In this document: positions 1-7,418 of the stretch, piece after piece
Numbering within the stretch: the first letter of the stretch is position 1
How the letters are laid out: each line of letters opens with the position of its first letter
DNA from: Terfezia claveryi
Taxonomy: Eukaryota > Ascomycota > Pezizomycetes > Pezizales > Pezizaceae
Direction: 5' to 3'
Assembly (NCBI GenBank): GCA_015179025.1
Contig: WHUX01000716.1
Coordinates: forward strand, 1 to 12,942
Length of the DNA stretch: 12,942 nt
The notes under the pieces: model-generated
What the model saw: only the letters and a program-made list of their open reading frames with translations
The model's database searches: none
What the model was told of the DNA's origin: nothing
Translations under genes and position numbers: made by a program

Positions 1-140
1 CTTTCGGTAGAGACTAGGTACGAGGATGCAGACAAAGACATGATCTATGATCTTCGGACTGTAGCTTGTACCAGTAATCCAACATTGTTCAGACATATTC
101 TGGTGATTGCGAGCGAGCGACAACAGACTTGGGGCGTCAT
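1..140 (+). CDS. candidate internal exon cut by window edge, unknown protein
   Basis: Frame 1 is open from the first base for 47 codons and includes the stretch MIYDLRTVACTSNPTL. It runs straight into a consensus fungal 5' splice site, GTAAGT at 141-146, and the first in-frame stop (TAA, 142) lies inside that donor. An open frame ending exactly at a perfect donor is the main evidence for an exon. The acceptor was not placed; AG sites near 182-185 and 207-210 are possible. I do not recognise the protein family. No start codon is needed if this is an internal exon. It could be part of the same decayed gene cluster as the tandem genes downstream, but no sequence similarity to them was seen. A chance open frame of this size is possible. 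Confidence 0.35.
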
Positions 141-886
141 GTAAGTCGCGCACAAACCAACTTGTGCAACCATGCATCTAGTAGATTACACTAGACCGTG
201 GTGCGCTAGTGCAGTACCCAATTGACAATGTTCTACGCGACCACTCCAGACTACCACTAGCCGATTGAAGCTCAGAATCAGACCACCTGTGCTAATGTAG
301 TCCTTTACCATATATTTTCAATGCTGGTATCGAGACCACCAGAAGCCCTAGGAGGTCATTCATAAGCTCGTGATGGTTGTTGCATGGGTGGAGTAGTGCT
401 AGCGCTGAATAGAATATTCTCTAGTAACCTAGTCTCGATTAGAGTCTCGATCAGACCCTCTTAGCAGAAACCAGACTAGAGCCCAGGCGCCTGAAATCGG
501 GCTTGACCGTTTGTAGTGCCGAGATTGTTCTTGGCACTCAGAGGCCTACTCTGAGAAGTCTTCCATAAGACTCTAGGTGCAATCGTGAATATGTGCGAAG
601 CCTATATAGAGGCTCTTGTATCCCCAAAATTTGAATGCTCTTAATTCTGACTATATCTACGCAGACCTTTCAGAAATATTCTGGTAAGCCAATCTCAGAT
701 GCAGATTATCTTGTTGCAGACTAACAAAGGTAGCATCGAAACAGACAATACCTACATCAGACAGACACCTATAGACACCCCTAGTTCTGTAGTGGTAGTA
801 AGTCAGTGCCAGACCCCGATTGGCTACTGGTAGACTAACCACAGCTAGTGGAAAATCGTAGCGTGATAGTATCGGACGGGGATGGC
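141..886. other. intergenic or decayed sequence, no gene seen
   Basis: No convincing reading frame was found in either strand. It contains a perfect stem-loop at 537-555 (arms CTCAGAG and CTCTGAG, 5-nt loop) and a near-identical 16-mer shared by 89-104 and 670-685 (TCAGA, then A or C, then ATATTCTGGT). CTAG and CTA-rich words are frequent, as they are through the first 2.1 kb. Confidence 0.4.
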
Positions 887-1435
887 ATGAGACTAGACGG
901 GGATGCAGACAGTACCATTAAGCAAGCCGCTGACAAAGTCGGCTTTAATGACGATGGGATCCCCAGCAAGCTCTATACTTTTTGGCGAAAACACATTCAC
1001 AGAGGAGTGCAAAATTGGGACTATTATGGTCCAGAGGAAGCCGGGACCAGTCGCTGGGACGCCTTTTGTGAATGGGCAGTGGGTCAACCAACAATGGCTC
1101 CTCGTGGACAGGTTGAATACTAGAACAAGTCCATCCGTAAGCACATCAGAATCCTCTGTGACGACATTGCTAAGAAGGCAAGGACCAGCCGCCAAGCAAC
1201 ATGGAATGCGGTACACCAACCCCGAGCTGCCTACCAAGCTGCCAACAATGGTGGACCAGCCAATATAGAGCCTCCCAAGTGGCCTCTCCCAGCCACCCAC
1301 GAGCTCGGAGCAGCTACTACGAGGCCGTCCTACATGCTAAGGAATCAGAAGGGAAAAGGTAGTGTGTTACTCCGGAACGCAACCACAGAGTCGAATGCAG
1401 AGAAGGCCAGAGTTACTGCTAGGGGACCCAACTAG
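887..1435 (+). pseudogene. broken tandem copy of the unknown gene at 2116-2871
   Basis: Reading from ATG 887, the frame encodes a protein closely related to the one at 2116-2871. The shared anchors occur in the same order: KQAA..VG, GIP..LYT.WR, HRGVQNWD, EAG..W..FCEWA.GQP.MAPR, then after a stop LCDDIAKKA, WPLP, ELGA and PSYMLRN. By hand alignment the first 67 comparable residues are about 60 % identical. A TAG at 1121-1123 interrupts the frame; the other copy has an Asp codon (GAT) there. The frame then continues without a shift to TAG 1433-1435. The family is not recognised. The copy lacks the proline-rich C-terminus of its relative. It is most simply a pseudogene. An alternative is a short protein ending at 1123, because the N-terminal half is uninterrupted. 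Confidence 0.7.
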
Positions 1436-1612
1436 GCCTTTTTTTTTTCTTGCCCAATTTGGCATTTGAAGGTGAACAAGATCGTGCGATAGTAGAATTT
1501 TTTTTTTTTCCTTTATCTCCATATTTTTTTTATTTTTTTTTTGTGTTTTTATATGTTTGTACTTTGCATTTTTATTGTATTATTTATTTAGGTTGTTTTT
1601 TTAATTATATTC
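1436..1612. repeat. T-rich low-complexity tracts
   Basis: Runs of T, including about 11 at 1439-1449 and about 13 at 1498-1510, plus further T8-T9 runs up to 1545, follow directly after the broken copy at 887-1435. The stretch is very T-rich on the plus strand. It could be a decayed poly(A) tail of a minus-strand retroposed sequence or simple slippage. No target-site duplication was identified. Confidence 0.6.
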
Positions 1613-1669
1613 AGTAGGGCCCGTAACTATAGAGAATGCAAAGTATTTTGAGAAGAACAGCACCAGACC

Positions 1670-2071
1670 ATGATCATCGTGCACTGGTCAAAGGAGGATG
1701 TTATGCCCCAATGGAATCTAGAAATTAGCCGCTTCAGTACTAGTAGACTGTAGGAGTCATTTATCATACAGTCCGGAGTGGTGCCAGACAAAGAAATCCA
1801 GGATTTGCAGGCCAATTTAGTACCACGAAAGGTTCATGAAGGACAAAATGAACTTATTTGTAAGTATGACCATATGTTCAATATCCTATAAAAACTGGGA
1901 ATCCCGATGATGTTTACTAGAATACCGGAGACTAACCAACATACCCAATTCGGTAAGTATTTACAAAGTACTTGCTCGGATCTCGAAAAAAATCTACAGG
2001 GTGCCAACCAGACTATCTACAGGTATTGCAGCAAGGTAGGGGGAGATCTTCACTATCCGCGCACGGACTAA
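1670..2071 (+). pseudogene. decayed coding-like frame, unknown protein
   Basis: One frame from ATG 1670 to TAA 2069-2071 spans 133 codons with only two internal stops, TAG 1751 and TAA 1889. Either stop could have arisen from CAG or CAA by a single C-to-T change. Its translation has ordinary protein composition, for example NLEISRFSTSRL and QFGKYLQSTCSDLEKNLQ. Two consensus donors (GTAAGTATG at 1860 and GTAAGTATT at 1953) lie within it. The second pairs with an acceptor ending at 1999 to give a plausible 47-nt intron; the first has no acceptor that keeps the frame open. I do not recognise the product. It lies between the two tandem copies, so it may be the remains of a neighbouring gene carried in the duplicated unit. 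A chance frame cannot be excluded. Confidence 0.3.
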
Positions 2072-2115
2072 CTTAGTCTGGCTTAGGACGAACTAGGTAC
2101 TAGAGAGTAATAGGT

Positions 2116-2871
2116 ATGCCGCCCAGAAGAGCTAGGGCCACCCACGAGGGCAACGCAAATGCAGATGCAGATGAACCAACCGTTAAGCAGGCTGCCGAGC
2201 GAGTCGGCATTTTCAATGAAGGCATCCCGCCCCAACTCTACACCCTATGGAGGGGACAAGTCCATCGAGGGGTACAGAATTGGGACTGCTTTGGCTCTGG
2301 AGAGGCCGGATCGAATAAATGGGCTTCGTTCTGTGAGTGGGCTGCTGGGCAGCCTGCAATGGCCCCTCGGAGGCAGTTGAACTACGATATGGATAATGTC
2401 CGCCGGGGTGTGCGGACCCTGTGTGACGATATTGCAAAAAAGGCCCAGAATAGTAGACAAAATATGTGGGAAGTGATACACAGGGCATGCGCAGTACATT
2501 GTGCCATGAACCCCAACGCGCCAGTGGTTGAGCCTCGCCGGTGGCCGCTACCAGACGCACTGGAGCTTGGAGCTCCCTCCACTGGACCCTCATATATGCT
2601 CAGAAATCCAAGGGGGAGAGCTAGTGCGGCCCTACAGGACGCTACAAGGGAATCAAACACGGAAAGAGACAGAAGAGCTGTTCGCAGGGCGACTGTAGAC
2701 GCTGGGGTTCCGGCGCTGGCTCAACCGCGTCCGCCATTACAGTCCAGACTGCCCAGACCACCACCATTACCAGGGATGCAACGCGTTCCTATTTTGATCA
2801 ACAATGCCAGTTTGCCAAGACAAGGAGCACGTGCAGGGTTAATTGCAGGTGGCGTACTTGTCACAGGGTGA
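2116..2871 (+). CDS. intact unknown protein, 251 residues
   Basis: ATG 2116 opens an uninterrupted 251-codon frame ending at TGA 2869-2871. The start is supported by the basic N-terminus (MPPRRARA) and by the similar position of the start in the broken copy at 887-1435. Visible regions are: a basic/acidic leader (residues 1-21); a conserved core (about 22-120) with KQAAERVG, LYTLWR, HRGVQNWD, FCEWAAGQP and LCDDIAKKA; an Arg-rich segment (about 172-195); and a proline/arginine-rich stretch near 205-225 before a small hydrophobic, Gly-rich tail. There is no signal peptide and no clear membrane segment. I do not recognise the family and give no function. A tandem, diverged copy that conserves the core but not the tail argues that the core was under selection. 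It may be a domesticated or element-borne gene, given the transposon debris around it. No intron is needed. Confidence 0.7.
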   Translation: MPPRRARATHEGNANADADEPTVKQAAERVGIFNEGIPPQLYTLWRGQVHRGVQNWDCFGSGEAGSNKWASFCEWAAGQPAMAPRRQLNYDMDNVRRGVRTLCDDIAKKAQNSRQNMWEVIHRACAVHCAMNPNAPVVEPRRWPLPDALELGAPSTGPSYMLRNPRGRASAALQDATRESNTERDRRAVRRATVDAGVPALAQPRPPLQSRLPRPPPLPGMQRVPILINNASLPRQGARAGLIAGGVLVTG

Positions 2872-3180
2872 CATCCAGCCCTACCAAAGGTACTTGGGCC
2901 CTCATAGAACGACTCTAGAATCTATACGGACTCTAGGTACACTCTTAGCAGTGTAGTGCAAACGTTTCTAATACTTATCTATAAGAGTTAAGTATATGAA
3001 ACGGGTATGAACCTCGGAGTGGTTTATAATCATCCTAGATGGTTAAGACCCTTATGGAACGTCCATAGACCCTTGAGGGAGCTATGGTTCAAGTTTCATA
3101 AGAATCCGATTAACGGTTCAATAGTTATACTCACATTAATATGCTGACTATATGCATATATATGCTAGCTATATTAGCTG

Positions 3181-3238
3181 TTACCCTGAAGTCTTGGCGT
3201 TACCCTGAAATACTAAAATATTGAATTATTACCCTGAA
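3181..3238. repeat. three direct copies of TTACCCTGAA
   Basis: The 10-mer TTACCCTGAA occurs at 3181-3190, 3200-3209 and 3229-3238, at spacings of 19 and 29 nt. Three exact copies of a 10-mer within 58 bp is well beyond chance. Role unknown; possible binding-site cluster or transposon subterminal repeats. Confidence 0.75.
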
Positions 3239-3286
3239 CTGCAGGAAAATAATTCGGTAAAAATAAATAAAAAAATGAAGCCATGA

Positions 3287-3338
3287 GGGCGCACTTTAGA
3301 CCAAAGTGCGTCCGATGACACTATAAGGGAGTGCGCCC
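3287..3338. repeat. nested inverted repeat sharing one arm
   Basis: The arm GGGCGCACT (3287-3295) is perfectly complementary to AGTGCGCCC (3330-3338). Within it, CGCACTTT (3290-3297) also pairs perfectly with AAAGTGCG (3303-3310) across a 5-nt loop. The two pairings use overlapping left arms, so they are mutually exclusive structures. Confidence 0.7.
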
Positions 3339-4157
3339 AGGACAGAGGCCAAAGGCAGGGCCAAAACATAAAGTTCTCCGAATTTAATGTTTTAAGGTTC
3401 TATCTAGGCCTACTCTTCGTCCTGATTCCATTTCTGCAATCCATTTTATAATCGGAGTTAAACTCATGGAGATATAAGACTTTTAATATGGTCATATAGG
3501 TCTACGAGTAGGTTTACTTATTATTGGTAATAACTCTATGAATAATTTGGGTATCGAGATAAACTAAGATACTATAATCTTCTATACGTTTATACCTTTC
3601 CAATGGTAATCCACTTGTGACCCACGGTTCTCTTTTCATAGAGTTATGTACAGTTGAAAATTATTTTCAATGGACACTAGACACTATTAAGTGAATATTG
3701 CCGGAAATATAATTAGATGCCTTCGGATATTGTCGGATAGAAATTCGATAGTATCGGGGATTGGTAACGTATCTGAAATTGAATTTAGTTGTCTCGGATA
3801 AGAATTCTTTAATGGGATAAGTGAGCTATAAGCGAAGTATGTATAACATGCAGACATGGGAATATTCTTTACGTTCGGGTTAGTAACCTGTGACAACGAG
3901 TGCAGATAGCAACTGTATTAACAAAGGTGTGGATGGCATAACACTTAGCAAGAAATTCCAAGGTGACAAGTAGGCCCGCGTTTTATAAAATATTTTTATC
4001 ATAAGAATATCTACAAATACCGCGGGATATAAATAGTGCAAGTAGTTCCGGTTGAATTTATTGTACCACTAGCAAGTATTCGAAAGCAAGAGCACCTCGA
4101 GTATACAAAGCCTACAAAGTTCTAAGTCTTAAGTTAACTTTAAGTTCAAGTGACATA

Positions 4158-4486
4158 GGATTTATTTTGTGTTGCGAAATAAGATCCGTCATGAGGAACT
4201 ATCGTTGGAGTGAACTTTACTGCTAAAGGATTGATATTCTATGTTGCGGAATAGATATCGTTGCGGCAGCAAATTACAGCCGTTCTAATAGTTGTAAGAG
4301 CGCTATCAGTTAATAGGACCCCCGTGAAAGTACTGTAATGAATGGTACTAGATAGTATTCATTCGATACCGTTTATACAATCTATATCCGTAGGCACGGA
4401 CGTTTGTGTATTTCGGTTCTGCTGAGGTAAGACCTCAGAAGGGTAGGGAGATTACTATTTGGGATATTCCCGAAGGGAACAGTAAT
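4158..4486. repeat. chain of stem-loops, two of them related copies
   Basis: Six hairpins follow one another: 4158-4187 and 4233-4259 (related in sequence, each with one bulge and a loop containing GTTGCG), 4337-4363 (arms AATGAAT/ATTCATT), 4387-4400 (TCCGT/ACGGA), 4422-4438 (CTGAGGT/ACCTCAG, 3-nt loop) and 4451-4486 (outer ATTACT/AGTAAT with inner TTCCC/GGGAA). There is no open reading frame across them. The run ends just before the LTR-like block. It could be a structured leader or flank of a retroelement, or a non-coding RNA; nothing in the sequence decides this. Confidence 0.5.
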
Positions 4487-4629
4487 TAACCGGTGTAATC
4501 TATCTTATATGATTTGTGCTATCTAAGCTATATGATCTTGATCTGATCGGAATATAGGCTTGCTTGCTCTGAAGGCTTGCTTGGTTGCTTCTTGTCTTTT
4601 TTGTGGATTCCAGAGGGAATCCAGTGGCC

Positions 4630-4637
4630 TATTTATA
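4630..4637 (-). promoter_or_regulatory. TATA box of the LTR-like block
   Basis: The minus strand reads GAGTATAAATAGG across 4640-4628, a strong TATA box in the middle of the LTR-like block. This position fits the U3/R boundary of an LTR promoter. Confidence 0.45.
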
Positions 4638-4714
4638 CTCCTCTGAGATCTGATGACTAAGGAAATAAATACAATAAAGGGTGGCACACTAGAATGTGGT
4701 GCACTGTACAAAAG

Positions 4715-4776
4715 AGGTCATGTGGCCATAGTAATGAGTCACACACCTTAAACAAAGGTCACGCAGCCATAATGAG
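4715..4776. repeat. imperfect direct repeat in the putative U3
   Basis: AGGTCA..G..GCCATA followed by ATGAG occurs at 4715-4738 and again at 4756-4776, the first copy having three extra bases (GTA). Repeated elements in U3 commonly act as enhancers, but that role here is inference. Confidence 0.55.
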
Positions 4777-4939
4777 GGTGTCTTTATATGGCAAGTGCCA
4801 TGGAACTTCCTATGGCAGATTCCGCATGCTATAGACGCTTATAAAAGTAATAGGAGGTGGTAGAAGGCTAGTCCTTCAACCGAGAGGCTTAGTTACATAA
4901 CATAGTAGTAATATAGGAAATACAAAAGTATATAATCAA

Positions 4940-5182
4940 TTATATAAGCAATGAGATAACGTTCTCCATTACACTTCGACTTATGATTCTATCTCGTTCT
5001 TGTTGGATGAGAGCTCGGGTCTCATTTCTAGTTCGTGGTCCTTGTTTTCCTTTAGTCCTTCGACGTCTCTTGAATATATCTTCCATGCTTCCGGTCGCCC
5101 AGAAGTCTTGAAGAATTTCGGTGGTGATATCCTTGGCGTTTACCCAGGAATCATATTTAGGAGTGTATCCTAGCCACATCAG
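4940..5182 (-). pseudogene. truncated chromodomain, retrotransposon integrase C-terminus
   Basis: The minus-strand frame ending at TAA 4940-4942 contains LLMWLGYTPKYDSWV followed by an acidic/hydrophobic helix ending LQDFW. This matches the second half of a chromodomain (W-x-G-Y ... D-S/T-W ... final helix). A very basic segment (FKRRRRTKGKQ) follows, then a charged tail. Chromodomains of this kind sit at the C-terminus of integrase in Ty3/gypsy chromoviruses, where they direct insertion to marked chromatin. The N-terminal beta-strand of the domain and all of reverse transcriptase, RNase H and the integrase core are missing: upstream (plus-strand right) the frame runs into an A10 run and a palindrome, and what lies beyond is purine-rich sequence unlike pol. 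It is a fragment. A cellular chromodomain gene is a less likely alternative. Confidence 0.6.
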
Positions 5183-5183
5183 C

Positions 5184-5222
5184 AAAAAAAAAATTTGCGT
5201 CAGGTGCTTCGGAAGCACCTGA
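5184..5222. repeat. A10 run plus 23-bp perfect palindrome at a truncation point
   Basis: Ten A residues (5184-5193) are followed within 6 bp by a perfect inverted repeat with 11-bp arms, TCAGGTGCTTC (5200-5210) and GAAGCACCTGA (5212-5222), around a single G. The chromodomain similarity stops exactly at the A run. Confidence 0.85.
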
Positions 5223-6147
5223 AGCTCTATTGCAAAACTCGAGATTTTGAAGCCAACTATTGCCACTCGCTCCGTCCTAATGGAAATGATTTCATTTCCT
5301 GCTTCCTGACTCTTTTCAACTGCCGAACCTTCCCCGACGCTGTATGGTCGCCATCCCTTTCCACATGTCCCCCGCACATTTCCTCGTACCGATTCTGCCT
5401 CTTCAATTTTTTTCTCTTCCCTCCCGTCCTTTCTATATCACTCCATCTCTTTATTCCCTTTCAATCTCTTCCGCGTATCTACCATACTCTCACTTTACTT
5501 AACCTCTCCTACTCTGCTACCCGACGATCTCTGTCTGCTTCATCCTTTCTTCTCCACTGTCTCTGCCTCCACCCCCTCTCGTTTTCCCCCTTTGCTAATA
5601 TTGCGTTATATCGCCCTGTGTTTCTAAATTTTTGTTATTATGTTTACATTCTTCTACTCACTCAACTTCGTCACCTCTTTCATAACGCGTACATATTCCT
5701 AACTGCTTCTCTACATCCAGTGATGGTCATCACACGTCTTGTATATCACGCGTCTTGTATCATTGTCACATCACATCACCCTTTCGACGTGCAACCTTCT
5801 AGTATCTTGTTTCACGAACTGGTTTCTATTGTTTACCCCCGATTCCTTGCTATCCTATAAACCCTCCATATCCTACTCTCCACAAAATCGCATACAGTAA
5901 TGAGATCACCTTACAAAATTCAGAAATCCGACTCAGTCCATCCAACCTAATATATATACCCGACACCCTTACATGATCATGAAAATATGAAAACCGATAA
6001 CGCATATTGCCCCAGTAAAGAACCAAATATACGAAAAACCACACAAAAAACAGGATAACCGGTACAAAGAACGAAATGATCCAAATACATGACCCCCTCA
6101 CTGCTTACCAGACAACAAAATTGAAACCAGCCTGCGTTCCTACCCGC
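5223..6147. other. pyrimidine-rich stretch, no supported gene
   Basis: From about 5330 to 5870 the plus strand is overwhelmingly C and T (for example CTCTTCCCTCCCGTCC near 5411), so the minus strand is purine-rich. Long open frames here come from the bias, since stop codons need purines on the plus strand. 5870-6147 is A-rich on the plus strand and lies just downstream of the minus-strand DUF6532-like gene, where its 3' untranslated region and terminator would be expected. Confidence 0.5.
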
Positions 6148-6542
6148 TTAGTCCTCTTCAACATCCGCTTCATCCTCATTATCACCACCCTCTTCATCAC
6201 TGTCCTCATCAGTAGTCCGATCAGGATCCACATGTATATCACCAAGATCTGGCTGCAAAGGTTCTGCCAACTCAACCGATGAATCTCGCAACTGGCCTTT
6301 CTGACGCCGTCGCTTACTCTCTGGCACATTCAACCTATCATACGAGTGGTGTAGCTCCTCCTCTAGTTCTGCCTCATATCTTCCTTGATCTTCGGGTTGT
6401 GGGGCATCTGTTGGCTCAATCTCAACAATCTTCACGTGGGCCGCAATCCGACGTGAGAGATCTGCTTTGACGTTGCTCACGATCAGTTCCTGCACCCGCG
6501 GTCCATGACTCGCCCATGTCTTTGATATCCTTTCATACGTTA

Positions 6543-6596
6543 CTACTGACATTAGCTTTTTCCCGACGACATAGGTCTTTTGGCATGCTAACTTAC
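6543..6596 (-). other. intron (54 nt) in the DUF6532-like gene, frame-neutral
   Basis: Donor GTAAGT, branch-like GCTAAT 9 nt before the acceptor CAGTAG. Removal joins FKYETAW to TYERISKTW, as expected for the family. The intron is a multiple of three and has no in-frame stop, so retention would add 18 residues without breaking the frame. Confidence 0.65.
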
Positions 6597-6819
6597 ACCA
6601 GGCAGTTTCGTACTTGAACTCTTGCACACTGTCTGCACATTCGCCAGTCCTCCAAGCCTTTAAGCAATGCCTTATTGCTGTAGCGACCAAGCAAATGAAG
6701 ACACCGTTGATTTTTTCCAAAAAATCAGGCTCCCGATTACCCTTTCTCTACCTACCTTCGAAATATTTCTGATATATAATAGCTACAATTTCCTCGGCTC
6801 GAAATCGCCCCTGATGCAA

Positions 6820-6868
6820 CTATAACACCTCCTTAACGTCGGATTGCTGGCTGCGAGGGTATACTTAC
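6820..6868 (-). other. intron (49 nt) in the DUF6532-like gene
   Basis: Donor GTAAGTATA and acceptor TTATAG. Phase 0, joining RRAKRE to LHQGRFRAEE. The branch site is weak (GTTAAG). Confidence 0.6.
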
Positions 6869-7033
6869 CTCCCGTTTTGCCCGCCTGCAAATGAATCGAA
6901 CCCCGTCCAGTAAATATTCAACCTTCTCCTTCATGGCATCCTTTGATAAGTGGTTAATACCATAGATCTTCGTAATGTGGGAACGACATTCGGCTACTAG
7001 ATGAGCTCTAGTCCTCGTATGTATACTTTTGAG

Positions 7034-7082
7034 CTACGCCACATTAGTAATCCGACGCGTTTATAGGAAGCTGCTCATATAC
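7034..7082 (-). other. intron (49 nt) in the DUF6532-like gene
   Basis: Donor GTATAT, a perfect TACTAAT branch site and acceptor GCGTAG. Phase 0, joining AVDIY to LKSIHTRTR. It removes an in-frame TAA and an otherwise unexplained frame change. Confidence 0.7.
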
Positions 7083-7361
7083 ATAGATATCAACTGCCGA
7101 CACCCTCTCCAGATATCGACATTCGGTTTGTGCTCATGCCCATGCATTCTGTATCAACAATAGGATCTCCCCTGGTGTTAACAGAGGCTTCTTGTATAGT
7201 GTGTAGTGTTCAACGATCTTCCGTGCAGTATTCGTTATTCCTTGATGTATACCTGGAATACCGGCAAATGACCTGGTCTTTTTGCCTATACCCGGTGCCA
7301 AAACACTAGTCGGTATGCTGGTTTCGTTTTCTTCGTCAGATTCGCTACTACTCCTATCGCT

Positions 7362-7418
7362 CTATGTTCCATATTAGTCAGTTGGCACATGCTTGCACAA
7401 AATTTTAATGCTATATAC
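7362..7418 (-). other. intron (57 nt) in the DUF6532-like gene
   Basis: Donor GTATAT after GAG, branch GACTAAT and acceptor ACATAG. Phase 0, joining DDFDEE to SDRSSSESDEE, a continuous acidic/serine tract. It removes two in-frame stops (a TAA and the TAG of the acceptor). Confidence 0.65.

Larger units (their letters stand above)
2872..4157. other. AT-rich gene-free stretch
   Basis: No supported gene on either strand. The stretch holds short repeats listed separately, a perfect palindrome-like pair at 3654-3670 (arms TTGAAAAT and ATTTTCAA, 1-nt spacer), and a TATA-like motif GATATAAATAG at 4027-4037 preceded by a GC-rich CCGCGG. The last feature resembles the promoter of an LTR or a small gene, but no LTR ends or product could be tied to it. 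Confidence 0.4.
4494..4897 (-). mobile_element. LTR-like block of a chromodomain retrotransposon
   Basis: Read on the minus strand, the block starts TGTAAC and ends GATTACA, giving TGTAA...TTACA inverted ends. It has a TATA box about 260 nt from its start and lies 42 bp downstream of a minus-strand chromodomain reading frame, where a 3' LTR would be expected. Its length of 404 bp is normal for a fungal Ty3/gypsy LTR. Against this, there is no polypurine tract next to the proposed start, no primer-binding site after the end, no second LTR in the window and no matching 5-bp target duplication (ACCGG left, TAACA right). The ends are therefore provisional; TGTTATG beginning at 4902 is an alternative start. 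Confidence 0.4.

Noticed and set aside
893..1300. 135-codon minus-strand frame and 121-codon plus-strand frame (903-1268) over the broken tandem copy
   Set aside because: Both are shadows of the frame that is conserved with 2116-2871; neither has a counterpart with conserved residues in the second copy.
2001..2015. 15-mer GTGCCAACCAGACTA, inverted copy at 12648-12662, considered as distant terminal inverted repeats
   Set aside because: The match does not extend beyond 15 bases and a chance match of this length is not improbable in a 13-kb self-comparison; it lies inside a coding-like frame.
2213..2660. Minus-strand and alternate plus-strand frames inside 2116-2871
   Set aside because: They overlap the conserved 251-residue frame and lack the paralogue support that frame has.
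3687..3896. 69-codon minus-strand frame
   Set aside because: AT-rich with no recognisable motif and a TTG start; length is within chance for this composition.
4523..4711. 62-codon minus-strand frame
   Set aside because: Lies wholly within the LTR-like block across its TATA box, so coding is unlikely.
5195..5860. 221-codon plus-strand frame rich in Ser, Leu, Phe and His
   Set aside because: Its openness follows from the pyrimidine bias, it begins at TTG rather than ATG, and it starts inside the palindrome.
5850..6101. Very hydrophobic minus-strand frame that looks like membrane segments
   Set aside because: No ATG start (GTG only), sits in the A-rich 3' flank of the DUF6532-like gene, and hydrophobicity is expected when an A-rich strand is read in reverse.
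7033..7083. Frameshift in the DUF6532-like gene between AVDIY and LKSIH
   Set aside because: A 49-nt intron with TACTAAT branch site and proper ends explains the frame change without damage.
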